The notes: generated by a model not told the origin, from the sequence alone. A stretch of DNA of 64,000 nucleotides from Halothece sp. PCC 7418 (GCF_000317635.1 NC_019779.1:1364001-1428000); one strand, 5' to 3'; positions 1-9,891 are shown, numbered from the stretch's first letter. Program-made: numbers and translations.

Positions 1-587
<587 letters not shown>

Positions 588-701
588 TTAAACGATCTTT
601 CCACAATTTTCGCACTAATTTCCTATTCTAAGAAAGTTCGTTTTGAACTCTCCACGGATTAAAATCGACGTGGATTCCAAACGTTGCTTCGCATGATAGA
701 C

Positions 702-744
702 GGGGCTTTCAGGGTGCTGAAATGAATTCAGCACACAGCCCCTC
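702..744 (-). repeat. 43-bp palindromic cassette, copy A
   Basis: Read on the minus strand: GAGGGGCTGT, a 21-nt inner palindrome (GTGCTGAAT arm), a short linker and AGCCCC. The outer stem is GGGGCT/AGCCCC, with an asymmetric internal loop of about 2 against 6 nt. It overlaps the 3' end of the tnpB frame, and the tnpB stop codon lies in the stem. Same family as 2262-2304, 42831-42873, 45644-45686 and 60841-60883. Confidence 0.75.
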
Positions 745-2021
745 CTAAAGCCATAATGCTTCGCGCTTTTCGTTTGGAGTTCCAAAGATAAAATCTTTGG
801 GGCAGGTTCAAAGCTGCTCTACAGACCTTGGCTAGGACTAATCCTAGCTGTATCTCTACTTTTCTCAGAATGTTTGCCGCGGCTTGAGCATCAGCATTAA
901 CGATTCTTCCCTGAGAATCTTGATAGCATCCTCTCGTTACTCGCTTTCCTGTGGGGGCGCACCTTTCGGGTTTCTCACCGAAGGTCGGTAGCAAATCACG
1001 ATCTAGAAAAGAGGCTTTTGAGGTATAAGATTCTTCAGTTTCTACAAACTCAATACCGTGTTCCTCTGCTAACTGCTGAATCCGATTTTTTAACTTAGCA
1101 GTGGGAATCTGAACAAAGTTTTGATTGTTCTTTCGTCCGATATTGACTCCTTGACGCTGACCTTTATTCCAACCGAAAACGATGATTCCTATATCTTTAT
1201 TAAGGCAATAGTTAATCACCATCTTTGCTGCCTTGTTTACAGCATCTCGGACTTGACGGTTTCGTTTTTCAGTGATTCTAGCTAACTCAAAGTCCCAATA
1301 ACCTTGAGGTTTTCCCTCTTTAAGAGAAGACACTCGGCGGTTATAGTTCTGCCATTCGAGATTTAAGTTTTCTCCCATCAATGATGAAAGACTCTCCAAT
1401 GGTGGAAACACAAGTTAACCAATTATCCAAGCCTGGATCAATTCCTAACGCTTCTGTAGAATTAACTGTGGTTTTGACTTCAGGTCTTTCATAAACCCAT
1501 TCCACATAAAACTCTCGGTTTCTAGGAATAATTCTTAACTCTTTAATACTCTCCCATTCAAGATTAGAAGGAAAAGGAACAAAAAATTCTGAGAGACCGA
1601 ACCATGCCTTAATTGTTTTTCCTAGCGGGATTCTGATTTGTTCATTTTTTAACTTCAGAGCTTGTTTTGGGTAGGAAGCAACCGCCATCCCTCCTTTATT
1701 TCTATAATTGGGAAGTTTAGGATGATTACTAATTTCTCCTTTGAAAAATGCTTTCCTCAAACCCTTATAGGACTTAAAAGATTCTGCGACGCTTCTAAGA
1801 ACCTGTTGAGCGCACTGAGAGTAGAGGGCTTTGAAGTTGACTTGTTCTTTTAGGACTTCTTCTGGTTCATATTTTCCAATGATCCGCCCTTCCTTAAAGA
1901 AAGTTTGACGGGCATAATAGATTCCACAATTTGTTAGGTTATTAGCCGTCTGGCAAATATGTTCTAATATTGGAATTGAGTCAGAGTTTGGGCTAATCCG
2001 ATTTTGCTGACATCCATACAT
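728..2021 (-). pseudogene. tnpB: TnpB-type RNA-guided nuclease, frameshifted
   Basis: Two overlapping minus-strand frames (1341-2021 and 728-1411) together make one TnpB. The first ends just after the RuvC-I motif GIDPGLDNWLTC and GRKLKS. The second resumes with WQNYNRRVSSLKEGK and continues through IGIIVFGWNKGQ (where RuvC-II is expected) to a C-terminal CAPTGKRVTRGCYQDSQGRIVNADAQAAANI segment. In the last stretch the zinc-finger cysteines and the final RuvC aspartate (NADAQAAAN) can be seen. The break is at about 1353-1358 and amounts to one extra base; no obvious slippery sequence is present. TnpB proteins are RNA-guided DNA nucleases that favour retention of the element (family knowledge). 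Probably inactive here. Confidence 0.85.
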
Positions 2022-2087
2022 AACATAATGGTTTCTAAAATAATGCTAAGATTATTATAACATAAAAATAAACCCAAAGGGTAGAAA

Positions 2088-2240
2088 ATGGATAAACAAA
2101 GATTAAGCCTTCGTATTGAAACATCTAGAGTTGAAAAGTTGAGATTATATGCTAGATATAAACGGAAAACAATGACTCAATTAGTGGAGGACTGGATTGA
2201 TACCTTAGAAATGCCAAACTACAATGACACAGAAGGCTAA
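2088..2240 (+). CDS. Small ribbon-helix-helix-like protein inside the TnpB element
   Basis: A 50-residue ORF starting at the ATG after AAAGGGTAGAAA. The sequence begins MDKQRLSLRIETSRVEKL and ends in a helix containing MTQLVEDWIDTL. A short beta strand, then helix, turn and helix is the layout of CopG/Arc-type DNA-binding proteins. It is divergent from tnpB, with only 66 bp between the two starts, so it may regulate the element. Its 3' end forms a strong hairpin (2223-2258). The function is inferred from fold pattern and position only. Confidence 0.55.
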   Translation: MDKQRLSLRIETSRVEKLRLYARYKRKTMTQLVEDWIDTLEMPNYNDTEG

Positions 2241-2258
2241 AGCCTTGTTTGTGTCATT
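2223..2258 (+). repeat. Imperfect palindrome at the 3' end of the small RHH gene
   Basis: Outer stem AATGACAC/GTGTCATT, inner stem AAGGCT/AGCCTT, with a 2-nt left and 4-nt right internal loop. The 2/4 asymmetry is the same as in the 54-bp insertions at 43792 and 46272. It could instead act as a terminator for the small gene, though no T-run follows. Confidence 0.5.
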
Positions 2259-2261
2259 CAT

Positions 2262-2304
2262 GAGGGGCTGTGTGCGGAGGTTTCCTCCGCACCTTGAAAG
2301 CCCC
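2262..2304 (+). repeat. 43-bp palindromic cassette, copy B
   Basis: GAGGGGCTGT, then a 21-nt inner palindrome (GTGCGGAGG/CCTCCGCAC), CTTGAA and AGCCCC. It lies directly beside the element end hairpin at 2307-2327, in inverted orientation to copy A. The outer sequence is shared with the other copies and the inner stem is different. Confidence 0.75.
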
Positions 2305-2336
2305 GTCCCTCGATTTGAAATCGAGGGCTTTCTGAC

Positions 2337-2416
2337 TTAATCTTTGTAACAACCACATTTCGCAACGGAGGAAGTTCTTCTCTCAGCGTTGTCCAAATCA
2401 GTCGATGATCAACGTT
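2337..2416 (-). pseudogene. C-terminal remnant of a HEPN (DUF86-like) protein
   Basis: Immediately after the stop of the MNT nucleotidyltransferase, the minus strand reads NVDHRLIWTTLREELPPLRN. This resembles the C-terminal helix of HEPN/DUF86 partners, which usually follow MNT genes. The N-terminal part, including the RxxxxH nuclease motif, is missing, and the fragment runs into the end of the TnpB element. The toxin of this HEPN-MNT pair therefore appears to be lost. Confidence 0.55.
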
Positions 2417-2422
2417 GGATCT

Positions 2423-2725
2423 TTAGAAGACACGAACTGCCTCACTTAAAATAGCATCTTTTAGGAATGGTTTGAGGGTGGAGCGATTTGCAACATCAGC
2501 AGGATCGTTAAAGAGACTTTGAAGATAGAGCTTTAAGTCAGCATATTCAAACAATCCGATGAGTGAATTGCTGTTTAATTCTACAAGTAGATCAATATCG
2601 CTATTTTCTTGGGCTTCTCCCCGAGAGACTGAGCCAAAAACTGCAAGATGAGCAACACCGCGATCGCGCAACTCTGATTCATGGGCTTTCAGAATTTGAA
2701 TCGTTTCCTCTAAAGAAAGAGTCAT
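2423..2725 (-). CDS. MNT-type nucleotidyltransferase (antitoxin of a HEPN-MNT pair)
   Basis: A 100-residue minimal nucleotidyltransferase with the signature VFGSVSRGEAQENSDIDLLV (residues ~29-48): the GS motif and DxD metal site. In HEPN-MNT systems the MNT protein neutralises the HEPN RNase by nucleotidylation (family knowledge). Its start overlaps the stop of the upstream larE gene as ATGA, so the two are probably translationally coupled. Only a C-terminal HEPN remnant follows, leaving this gene as an orphan antitoxin. Confidence 0.85.
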   Translation of the reverse strand: MTLSLEETIQILKAHESELRDRGVAHLAVFGSVSRGEAQENSDIDLLVELNSNSLIGLFEYADLKLYLQSLFNDPADVANRSTLKPFLKDAILSEAVRVF

Positions 2726-3534
2726 GATTGCTGTTCCATGGCTAACACTCGATTTAATTTCCCACTCTGATATCCTTCTAAATCCAGCGTGACAAATAAA
2801 AATCCTAGGTCTTGGAATTTCGCCGTTAATGCGTCTAAATCCGTATCTTGGACAAAATCTTTAATTTTTGCGGGAGGGAGTTCAATGCGGGCGGTATCCC
2901 CTGCTGAGCGCACTCGGATATTATTCCAGCCCTGCTGACGTAAGTAAACTTCTGCTCTCCCCACTCGTTGCAGTTTCGCCACTGTAATCTCTTCACCATA
3001 GGGAAAGCGGGAACTTAAACAGGGTTGCGACGGTTTATCCCACCACGGAAGCCCTAACTGCTTCGTTAATGTTCTAACCTCTTCTTTTGTTATCCCGACT
3101 TCTGCAAGCAGCGATCGCGCTCCTCTTTCTTTGGCTGCTTGAATGCCAGGACGATAATCTTGTAAATCATCGGCGTTGACCCCATCCACCACATAAGGAT
3201 AGCCCCTAGAAAGGGCGAGGGGTTTTAAGGTATCGTGGAGTTCACTTTTACAGAAGTAACAACGATTCACAGGATTAGACGTATAGTTGGGATCATCCAT
3301 TTCATGGGTTTCTACCAACTCGTGGGCGATCCCAATCATTTCCGCTTGCGTTTGCGCCTCGTCTAATTCTTCTGGAAGTAGAGAAGGAGAAACCGCCGTT
3401 ACCGCTAAGGCTCTATCTCCGAGAACATCATAAGCCACTTTAGCAACCAGCGTACTATCAATTCCCCCAGAGTAGGCGATTAACGCTTGTTCCATCTCTT
3501 GGAATAAGGTTTGCAGTTGGGTCAGTTTATCCAT
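2722..3534 (-). CDS. larE: ATP-dependent sacrificial sulfur transferase LarE
   Basis: A 270-residue PP-loop protein with the ATP-binding motif AYSGGIDSTLVAKVAY near residue 20 and the conserved NRCYFCKSELH segment that includes the sacrificial cysteine region. LarE donates sulfur for the nickel-pincer nucleotide cofactor of lactate racemase-type enzymes (family knowledge). The frame stays open upstream to 3606, but those 24 residues are encoded by a MITE (3549-3719). The ATG at 3534, giving MDKLTQLQ, matches the usual LarE N-terminus and is preferred. The promoter may therefore lie in or beyond the MITE. No larB or larC is nearby. Confidence 0.88.
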   Translation of the reverse strand: MDKLTQLQTLFQEMEQALIAYSGGIDSTLVAKVAYDVLGDRALAVTAVSPSLLPEELDEAQTQAEMIGIAHELVETHEMDDPNYTSNPVNRCYFCKSELHDTLKPLALSRGYPYVVDGVNADDLQDYRPGIQAAKERGARSLLAEVGITKEEVRTLTKQLGLPWWDKPSQPCLSSRFPYGEEITVAKLQRVGRAEVYLRQQGWNNIRVRSAGDTARIELPPAKIKDFVQDTDLDALTAKFQDLGFLFVTLDLEGYQSGKLNRVLAMEQQS

Positions 3535-3548
3535 TTTTAAATAATCTT

Positions 3549-3719
3549 TATAGCCTTTCTTAGTCTGTTGAGGTACAAAGCGAGTCGATGGATGTTCATG
3601 GTTCATGGTTCATGGTTCGTGGTTCATTGATTAACAACCAACAAATAACAAAGAACAAATAACGAAGAACAAAGAACAAAAATTTAGAATGTACCTCAAG
3701 AAGCGTGAAAACTGGTATA
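3549..3719 (-). repeat. MITE with TATAGC termini and heptamer repeats (copy 1)
   Basis: Plus-strand left end TATAGCCTTTCTTAGTCTG, then GAGGTAC, then repeats of CATGGTT and AACAAAG/AACAAAT units, then GTACCTC and a degenerate right end ACTGGTATA. The same ordered modules occur at 11885-12026 and 17156-17311, in the opposite orientation. It ends 15 bp upstream of the larE start. Confidence 0.75.
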
Positions 3720-3751
3720 TCTTATCTTTTTTCCTAGATTAACCGCCAGTT

Positions 3752-4555
3752 TTAGAATTGACGACGAGAAAAAATCAGACTAGCAATGGTTAAAAGTAAG
3801 ATGGTGTAAAGAACGCCATAAAGTGCGTTACTGATTAATTCAGATGTATTGGGAAGTAAACCATAAACGGCTTCATTGCGGAAGTTGAGACGAGATAAAT
3901 CGGGCAAAATTAAATATAAGGTTTCGGTGAAGGCTTTCACGCTGGCGTTATCGCTAAGATTCCCTAATTCGAGTAAGTCACGGCTAAAATGTCCGACGAG
4001 GTAAACGCCAAACGAGAGTAAGGTTGCCAAAATGGAACTGGTAAAGACTCCAAACAAGAGGGCGACTGCTACCAGAAGCGAAAGTTCAATGATGAGATAG
4101 ATTAAAGAGAGCGCGATCGCGCCGAGAGGATAACTAATTCCGTTTAAGCTCAGTAAACCAAAACCAATCATTCCCATAACAGCCACTAAAACCAGTAACA
4201 CCGCTGATAATCCCAGATGCTTACCAATCATCAACTCAGCACGACTAATGGGTTTGGGAATTAAAACTAAAACCGTTCGCTTCTCAATTTCTTTATTAAT
4301 TAACCCAGTCCCGACAAAAATCGCAACCACCGCACTGAGTAAACCGATTCCCCCTAAACTCAAGTCAAGGAGGATTTTTTCATCCGCCCCCACTGAAATT
4401 TGCGGAAGTAAACGCAGGGCGATGATCATTAACAAAGCGAAGAAACCAATAAAATATAAAATCCGATCGCGGATTACTTCTCGAAAACCATTGGCAGCGA
4501 TCGCGCCCACTCGACCTAATAACATAGCTTCGATCCCCTTCAAGATCCCAACCAT
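3752..4555 (-). CDS. ABC-2 type transporter permease
   Basis: A 267-residue membrane protein with about six hydrophobic segments. The segment GLINKEIEKRTVLVLIPKPISR after the second membrane helix is typical of ABC-2 permeases of the NosY/GldF kind, which span the inner membrane as partners of a separate ATPase. The ATPase is not adjacent here. The C-terminus ends in a last helix and SRRQF. The start could also be the internal methionine in EAMLLGRV. The substrate cannot be told from the sequence. Confidence 0.8.
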   Translation of the reverse strand: MVGILKGIEAMLLGRVGAIAANGFREVIRDRILYFIGFFALLMIIALRLLPQISVGADEKILLDLSLGGIGLLSAVVAIFVGTGLINKEIEKRTVLVLIPKPISRAELMIGKHLGLSAVLLVLVAVMGMIGFGLLSLNGISYPLGAIALSLIYLIIELSLLVAVALLFGVFTSSILATLLSFGVYLVGHFSRDLLELGNLSDNASVKAFTETLYLILPDLSRLNFRNEAVYGLLPNTSELISNALYGVLYTILLLTIASLIFSRRQF

Positions 4556-4704
4556 CCGTTAGTTTAGCAAATTCTTCTCTGAGTCTCTGCACGAAGTGAA
4601 ACTTAATCTTTTAAATTACTAAAAAACACCCCATAAGCTGGTCATTCTAGGGTTTCCTCATCCTCCGATTCAATCTGAATCCGATTATGAAAATGCGGTT
4701 GCTG

Positions 4705-6576
4705 TCAATGGAAATAATCATAAATTTGTTTAGCTAAACTTTGACCAATTCCAGGTACGTCTTGTAATTGTTCTAAACTGGCTTGACGGATATATTCAAG
4801 GGACCGAAAATGAGCCAGTAAGGTTTGCTGACGCTGAAAGCCTAAACCAGGAATATCATCTAAGCGCGATCGCTGCATCTTTTTAGTTCGTTGTTGACGA
4901 TGGAAACTCACCGCAAAACGATGGGCTTCATCTCGCAACCGTCGTAATAGTTGCACTCCAGGTTGTTCGGAATCGGTTTCTAAGGGAGAAGACTCGTCAG
5001 GTAAAAAGATTTCTTCCCGTTGCTTGGCTAAACTAATTACAGGGACATCTGCTAAGAGATCCATTTGTTGTAATTGTTCCACAACCGCAGAAAGTTGTCC
5101 CTTTCCGCCATCAATCATCACTAAATCGGGAAACTCAGGATCGTCTTGTCGCGGGAAATCGGGATTTTCTGCATATTTGCGAAAGCGACGGCGGATGACT
5201 TCGGCGAGGCTAGCGAAATCATCGGAATGACCCGCCCGAACATTGGCATTTTTAATGTTATATCGCCGATAATGTTGTTTTGCAGGAATCCCATCAATAA
5301 AGACGACTTGCGACCCAACCGCATTTGATCCCTGAATATGTGAAATATCGTAGCCTTCGATACGGCGCGGAATTTCTGGGAGGTCTAAGATGTTTGCTAA
5401 GTCTTGCGAGTTTTGTTGATTGCGATCCGCCACCCGCTGTGTCCGTTCCAACTCATAGCGGGCGTTTTCTTCTACCATGGCAATTAATTCTGCTTTGGCT
5501 TGACGTTGCGGGACGGTAAGCGTCACTTTACGCCCTTTGCGTTCCGTTAGCCACTGACTAATGATGTCTTGATCTGCAAGGGCTTGGGGTAAAAGAATTT
5601 CACTGGGAATTTCTACCGCATCGACGAAGCTGTAATGATCTTGAATGACGCGCTGTAAAATATCTTCTGGGTTAATTGCTGGGGAAACATCCGCAAAAAA
5701 GCCCAAGCGCCCGACCAGTTTTCCCGCCCGAATTTGAAACAGTTGAATGACGGCGTGTTGAGGATTAGAAACCAGCGCGATCGCGTCACGGGATACGGTA
5801 TCATCAGGAAGAGAAACTTTCTGATTGGCGTTAAGTTGTTGGAGAGCTTGAATTTGATCCCGCAGTTTCCCCGCTTGTTCAAATTCCAAATTAGCAGAGG
5901 CTTCTTTCATTTGCGTGGTTAAGTCTCTCACCAATTCTTGAGAACGTCCTTGGAAAATCATCGCCACTTTTTGCAGCGTTTGGCGATAGTCTTCGGGGGA
6001 AATTAACTGCTGACAAACCCCAGGACACCGTCCTAAATCATAGTTTAGACAGGGACGATCTTTAAATAAGGGTTTCGGGCGTTGGCGCAAAGGAAAAATC
6101 CGTTGAATTAAGCCCAGTGTGCGCCGTAATGCGCCTGTATCCACATAGGGACCATAATAGCGGTCTTTGGCGTTATTTCGTCGTCGTTTGCGGGTGATAA
6201 AGAGGCGGGGATAGGTTTCTGACCAAGTAATGCAAAGATAGGGATATTTCTTGTCGTCTTTTAGGAGAACATTAAAATAGGGTTGTTCTTGCTTGACTAA
6301 ATTGGCTTCTAAGGCGAGGGCTTCGGCTTCGCTATCGGTGACAATAAACTCAATATCAGCAATTTGCTGTACCATGAGTTGTTTTTGTTCGCTGAGGGCT
6401 TGGGAGGCGCGAAAATAGGATCGCACTCTTGATCGCAGCTTGGTGGATTTGCCAATATAAATAATATTCCCAGCGCGATCGCGCATCAAATAAATACCCG
6501 ACTGCATGGGAATTTCTTGCAGACGGGCTTCTAATTGTTCTGGGTTATGAATTAATTGTCCTTTGTCTTTTGCCAT
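4705..6576 (-). CDS. uvrC: Excinuclease ABC subunit C
   Basis: A 623-residue UvrC, the nuclease that makes both incisions in nucleotide excision repair. Domains in order: GIY-YIG nuclease ([19 protein letters not shown], residues ~26-44), a cysteine-containing central part ([13 protein letters not shown]), a UVR motif near residues 220-245, the RNase H-like UvrC domain with [15 protein letters not shown] and MIDGGKGQL, and a C-terminal double helix-hairpin-helix (DIPGLG, DVPGIG). Length and order are normal. It closely follows the TPR gene on the same strand. Confidence 0.97.
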   Translation of the reverse strand: MAKDKGQLIHNPEQLEARLQEIPMQSGIYLMRDRAGNIIYIGKSTKLRSRVRSYFRASQALSEQKQLMVQQIADIEFIVTDSEAEALALEANLVKQEQPYFNVLLKDDKKYPYLCITWSETYPRLFITRKRRRNNAKDRYYGPYVDTGALRRTLGLIQRIFPLRQRPKPLFKDRPCLNYDLGRCPGVCQQLISPEDYRQTLQKVAMIFQGRSQELVRDLTTQMKEASANLEFEQAGKLRDQIQALQQLNANQKVSLPDDTVSRDAIALVSNPQHAVIQLFQIRAGKLVGRLGFFADVSPAINPEDILQRVIQDHYSFVDAVEIPSEILLPQALADQDIISQWLTERKGRKVTLTVPQRQAKAELIAMVEENARYELERTQRVADRNQQNSQDLANILDLPEIPRRIEGYDISHIQGSNAVGSQVVFIDGIPAKQHYRRYNIKNANVRAGHSDDFASLAEVIRRRFRKYAENPDFPRQDDPEFPDLVMIDGGKGQLSAVVEQLQQMDLLADVPVISLAKQREEIFLPDESSPLETDSEQPGVQLLRRLRDEAHRFAVSFHRQQRTKKMQRSRLDDIPGLGFQRQQTLLAHFRSLEYIRQASLEQLQDVPGIGQSLAKQIYDYFH

Positions 6577-6602
6577 TTGATGACCAATGACTAATGACTG
6601 AT

Positions 6603-7415
6603 TTAATTATTCAACGAAAGAAAATTATTTAAGGCCTCAACCATGCGAGGGGGCCAACGGCGGACGGTTTCCAGCCATTCTATATCGCGATAACGGCTAT
6701 CACTCCCGACAACAGACACCCAGTTACTTTCGGCTTCCCCTTCCTTTCCTTGCGCCCACAACATCGCCGTTAAAGCAGCACGGACATCGGGAAAATTGGG
6801 ATATTTGCGAACCAGTTTGCGGGTTTCGTCAAGGGCTTCGGTTTCGTCTCCCACTTGGTAATGGCTTAAGGCTGCATTAGCACGAGCAATGGCAAAATCA
6901 GGATTGAGGGAAGCAGCTTCTTCATAGTCGGTAATGGCTGCTTGGTAGTCTCCTTTCCCCGCTTTGGCATTCCCCCGATTATTATACGCCATGGCATCTT
7001 CTGGGTTAAGATCTAATACTGTGTCGTAGTCAGAAATTGCACGTTCCCAGTCTTCCATGATTTCAAACGCAATCCCACGGTTGAGGTAAGGATCAGGCTG
7101 ATTGGGGGCGAGGGCAATAGCTTGATTATAATCCGCGATCGCGCTTTCAATTTTACTTTGACTCAAGCGCACATTCCCCCGATTACTCCACACCGCAGGG
7201 TTTCTGGGAAAAAGTTCGATTAATTCTCCCCAATAGTCTTCTGATTGGGCAAAATTTCCTTCTTTTAACGCCTCAAATGCTTTTTCTGCAATTTTATCTC
7301 CCCGTTGCAGTTGTTCTTCTGTCACTTGCGAGGGAGAATTACTGCTTTGCGCCCAACTTGGCGTGGGAAAAGCAATTAAAAATAGGAATAAAACTAAGCT
7401 AATTAAGATACGCAT
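6603..7415 (-). CDS. Exported tetratricopeptide repeat protein
   Basis: 270 residues. The N-terminus is a signal peptide (hydrophobic [20 protein letters not shown], cleavage expected after SWAQ or WA). At least four TPR units follow: [59 protein letters not shown] and a less regular one after it. TPRs mediate protein-protein contacts. Similar periplasmic or thylakoid-lumen TPR proteins are common in cyanobacteria. The partner is unknown. Confidence 0.85.
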   Translation of the reverse strand: MRILISLVLFLFLIAFPTPSWAQSSNSPSQVTEEQLQRGDKIAEKAFEALKEGNFAQSEDYWGELIELFPRNPAVWSNRGNVRLSQSKIESAIADYNQAIALAPNQPDPYLNRGIAFEIMEDWERAISDYDTVLDLNPEDAMAYNNRGNAKAGKGDYQAAITDYEEAASLNPDFAIARANAALSHYQVGDETEALDETRKLVRKYPNFPDVRAALTAMLWAQGKEGEAESNWVSVVGSDSRYRDIEWLETVRRWPPRMVEALNNFLSLNN

Positions 7416-7425
7416 TTTAATTTAG

Positions 7426-7468
7426 TTATTCGTTCTTTGTTCACTGGTCACTGGTCACTGATCACTGC
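7426..7468. repeat. Short tandem heptamer repeats
   Basis: Consecutive copies of TCACTGG/TCACTGA-type heptamers follow GTTCTTTG between two minus-strand genes. Same class as 22331-22396 and 28936-29039, resembling the short tandemly repeated repetitive (STRR) sequences described in cyanobacteria. Confidence 0.7.
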
Positions 7469-8718
7469 TAATTCTGTCTAAAGATAGCAAAAGAAGAGGT
7501 ATAACCATGGAGGAAAGTTTGTTTTCCAACGGGACCGATTTCACCATTACAGAAAAATCCCCCTAGAGGAATCTGACTCATAGATTGACGGAATAACTCA
7601 GAATCAAAATTCGGTTTACCGTATAATTCTTTCCCCCGTCCTAAACAAGAAAATAACAAAGCGCCGACAGGGGTCGAAGTTTGTTCATCTTGCTGGTATT
7701 GTTCTAAAAGCACTTGTAAATCTTCTGCAGAGGTATTCCCATCTCGGAGATGAAACTGAATCCGTTGTCCAGGGCGTAATTTATCCCCCACCGCGATCGC
7801 GCCCACTTTGGGATCAACCCCCAACAGGTTCCGAATCAGAAAATCCCCTTGTTGTAACTCTAGCTTAAATTCATCTCTGGCAATGCCTAAAAACAGCGAA
7901 TCCTGCGCCAATTGTTGGTCTTCAGGGCTTAACTCATTCATTAATTCTCTGAGGGCTTGTAGGGGCGGTTTTGCACTTTCTGTGCCGTTTCCCTTCACTT
8001 GCGCCACTTCTGCAAGCACATTTCGTTCCCCTTGGGTAATCTGATATTGGGGCCCGATGGGACGACAGCCTTGGGCGACAATGGTATCCATTTTAATATT
8101 GCCACTCAAAGCAACGCCAACAATTCCTTCTCGCAAAAGCCCCCCATTTTTTTCTGAGGCGCTTTCATAAAATAAGCCAGTTTGCATTCCCATCGCCATC
8201 GCACTGGCTAAGCCTCCCACTTTTTTCGCGCTAGGATAAGCAAAATCGAGCCCTTCCAATAGGTCATTAACCTTGGAGAAGAAAGGATCAGCCAGGAGGA
8301 TAAAATCAGGATCTTGATCAGGTGAAACCCCTGTTAAATCTGTCCAAGCGGTAGCTGCGCTATCCAAGTCAGGGATTTGATCCGCGCTGATATGAAAGCC
8401 TTGGACATTAACCCTCGGCAAATGCGCTACAGTGAGACTTAAGGCGGGATTCCCTTCAATTTCTTGGGCTTGGTTTTCCTCATCAATTCCAATAATCCCA
8501 CCGCCTCCACTGCCAATTAAAACCGAAATGGGGAGTTTTTCTTGGATTAAAGGCACTAAACGGGGATATTCACTGGCATAAGCTGAGGAAATAAAGAGAA
8601 ATCCTAAATCAGCAGACCCCGATAACTGTTTTTTTATGCGTTCAGTCACGTCCGAAATCGCTGCCTCTAGTGAGAGACGAGTTGAAATCGCGTTGACCCA
8701 CTGTATTTGCTCAGTCAT
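7468..8718 (-). CDS. FIST N- and C-terminal domain protein
   Basis: 416 residues. The N-terminal half (VLIGSGGGGIIGIDEENQAQ, LPRVNVQGFHIS, DFILLADPFFSKVNDLLEGLD) and the C-terminal half (GDFLIRNLLGVDP, PVGALLFSCLGRGKELYG, PLGGFFCNGEIGPVG) fit the FIST and FIST_C domains. These are proposed small-ligand sensor domains in signal transduction and often occur alone in cyanobacteria. No kinase or output domain is fused, and there is no signal peptide, so it is probably cytosolic. Confidence 0.88.
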   Translation of the reverse strand: MTEQIQWVNAISTRLSLEAAISDVTERIKKQLSGSADLGFLFISSAYASEYPRLVPLIQEKLPISVLIGSGGGGIIGIDEENQAQEIEGNPALSLTVAHLPRVNVQGFHISADQIPDLDSAATAWTDLTGVSPDQDPDFILLADPFFSKVNDLLEGLDFAYPSAKKVGGLASAMAMGMQTGLFYESASEKNGGLLREGIVGVALSGNIKMDTIVAQGCRPIGPQYQITQGERNVLAEVAQVKGNGTESAKPPLQALRELMNELSPEDQQLAQDSLFLGIARDEFKLELQQGDFLIRNLLGVDPKVGAIAVGDKLRPGQRIQFHLRDGNTSAEDLQVLLEQYQQDEQTSTPVGALLFSCLGRGKELYGKPNFDSELFRQSMSQIPLGGFFCNGEIGPVGKQTFLHGYTSSFAIFRQN

Positions 8719-8822
8719 AATTTAGCGTTGGCAAGTATGAGGACTGTTTGTTGTGTTAACCCTATCGTATTTTAAAACCGCCTTTAACATTGGGGAGAGT
8801 TGCGCGATCGCGCTAATCAGAT

Positions 8823-9197
8823 TTATTCTGAGGAAGCATCCACATCCACCGCCTCAACATCAATCGTACCAGGAGGGGTAATACGCTGAAATTTTCCGTT
8901 TTCAATTTTCAGGGGTTCACTACAATTCGGACAACGGGACATGGTGCCATTGAAACCAGTAAACTGGTACTGGCACACAGGACATTCATCTTCTACCAGA
9001 TTACGCTTAAGCCACCATTGAACGCCAACCAACGCAATCACTGGGAGAAGAATCATTAAACCGAGGACAATAATGACACTGTTGACGACCCAACCCAACC
9101 CGACTGAGGTTAATAACAAAGCACCTAAAATCAGTGTTAGCCAACAACCGATTCCAGAAAGATTCAATTGGGCGATTTTGGGGAAATTCTGGTTCAC
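8823..9197 (-). CDS. Small membrane protein with C-terminal zinc ribbon
   Basis: 124 residues. Two hydrophobic segments (residues ~15-60) are followed by a short cytosolic region with two CxxC pairs (CPVCQYQF and CPNC, residues ~78-96), a zinc-ribbon arrangement. The acidic tail ends DVEAVDVDASSE. It is a conserved-hypothetical-type protein whose function I do not recognise. Confidence 0.72.
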   Translation of the reverse strand: MNQNFPKIAQLNLSGIGCWLTLILGALLLTSVGLGWVVNSVIIVLGLMILLPVIALVGVQWWLKRNLVEDECPVCQYQFTGFNGTMSRCPNCSEPLKIENGKFQRITPPGTIDVEAVDVDASSE

Positions 9198-9320
9198 GAA
9201 GCACCCTCCAATTAGCGGTCTGCTTCTATCGTAATATAAAATTAGTCAAACCTTGTTTCTTGAGGTTTGTTGGTTAACCGAACCTTTGATTGATTGCCAT
9301 TAATTCAAACCTTAAAAATT

Positions 9321-9827
9321 ATGTTAAGTATTCGTCGTCTTCTTTCCCTTTTTTTCGTTTTAACGATTTTTTTAGTGACTCCCGCTTGTAGCAAGAATGA
9401 ACCCCCTTCTCGCTTTGAATCGGCTCAACAAGAAAGCGTTGCCTCAGACTCAGGCGCAGTGACGGAAGATGCAGTCAAAGGGGGAGAACTGAACCGTTAT
9501 TTTCCTGAGAATCAAGACGGTTATCAAGTGATTTATACGCAAGAAAAACGAGGCTTTGCTCAAGCAAAATTAAAACAAAACGGAGAAGAACTTGCTTTAA
9601 TGTCAATTTCTGATCTGGCGAATAATCCGACGGCTGCTAAAAAGTTTCAAGATAGTGAAGAAACGATTAAAAGTTATCCCCTAGTGACACAAGGGAGGAA
9701 AGCAACTGCTGTTTTAGTCAATAACCGCTACCAAGTTAAAATTGTTTCTCGCAGTGATATCTTTGATCAAGATAGTCGTCAAGAATGGCTGCAAAAATTT
9801 GACTTAGATACTCTGGCTCAACTCTAG
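9321..9827 (+). CDS. Putative lipoprotein or exported protein
   Basis: 168 residues from the ATG at 9321; an upstream TTG at 9294 in the same frame is a poorer start. The N-terminus MLSIRRLLSLFFVLTIF followed by VTPACSKN resembles a type II signal peptide with a weak lipobox cysteine. The mature part contains YFPENQDGYQVIYTQEKRG and has no recognised family. The next plus-strand gene is 64 bp downstream and also encodes an exported protein. Confidence 0.7.
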   Translation: MLSIRRLLSLFFVLTIFLVTPACSKNEPPSRFESAQQESVASDSGAVTEDAVKGGELNRYFPENQDGYQVIYTQEKRGFAQAKLKQNGEELALMSISDLANNPTAAKKFQDSEETIKSYPLVTQGRKATAVLVNNRYQVKIVSRSDIFDQDSRQEWLQKFDLDTLAQL

Positions 9828-9891
9828 AGGAGAAAGCGATAAAATCAATTCAAACAGATTATTGATCCAGAAACACTAACGGAACTGAAAC

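Larger units (their letters stand above)
651..2327. mobile_element. IS200/IS605-type TnpB element with broken tnpB
   Basis: Approximate limits are set by end hairpins: a TCCACG/CGTGGA stem at 651-674 and a CCCTCGATTT/AAATCGAGGG stem at 2307-2327. The element holds a minus-strand tnpB in two frames and a small divergent plus-strand ribbon-helix-helix gene. No tnpA is visible, so mobility would need a transposase in trans. Each end carries one copy of a 43-bp palindrome (702-744 and 2262-2304), in opposite orientation. The element lies beside a truncated HEPN gene. Exact termini are inferred. Confidence 0.7.

Noticed and set aside
1341-1411. Programmed frameshift in the first tnpB
   Set aside because: The change is +1 with no slippery codon, rare-codon stop or stimulatory structure seen; a plain indel explains it.
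4380-4592. 70-residue ORF overlapping the ABC-2 permease start
   Set aside because: Out-of-frame shadow of the permease gene, without membrane or domain signature.
5121-5922. Multiple ORFs inside uvrC on both strands
   Set aside because: Shadows of a complete, motif-rich uvrC reading frame.
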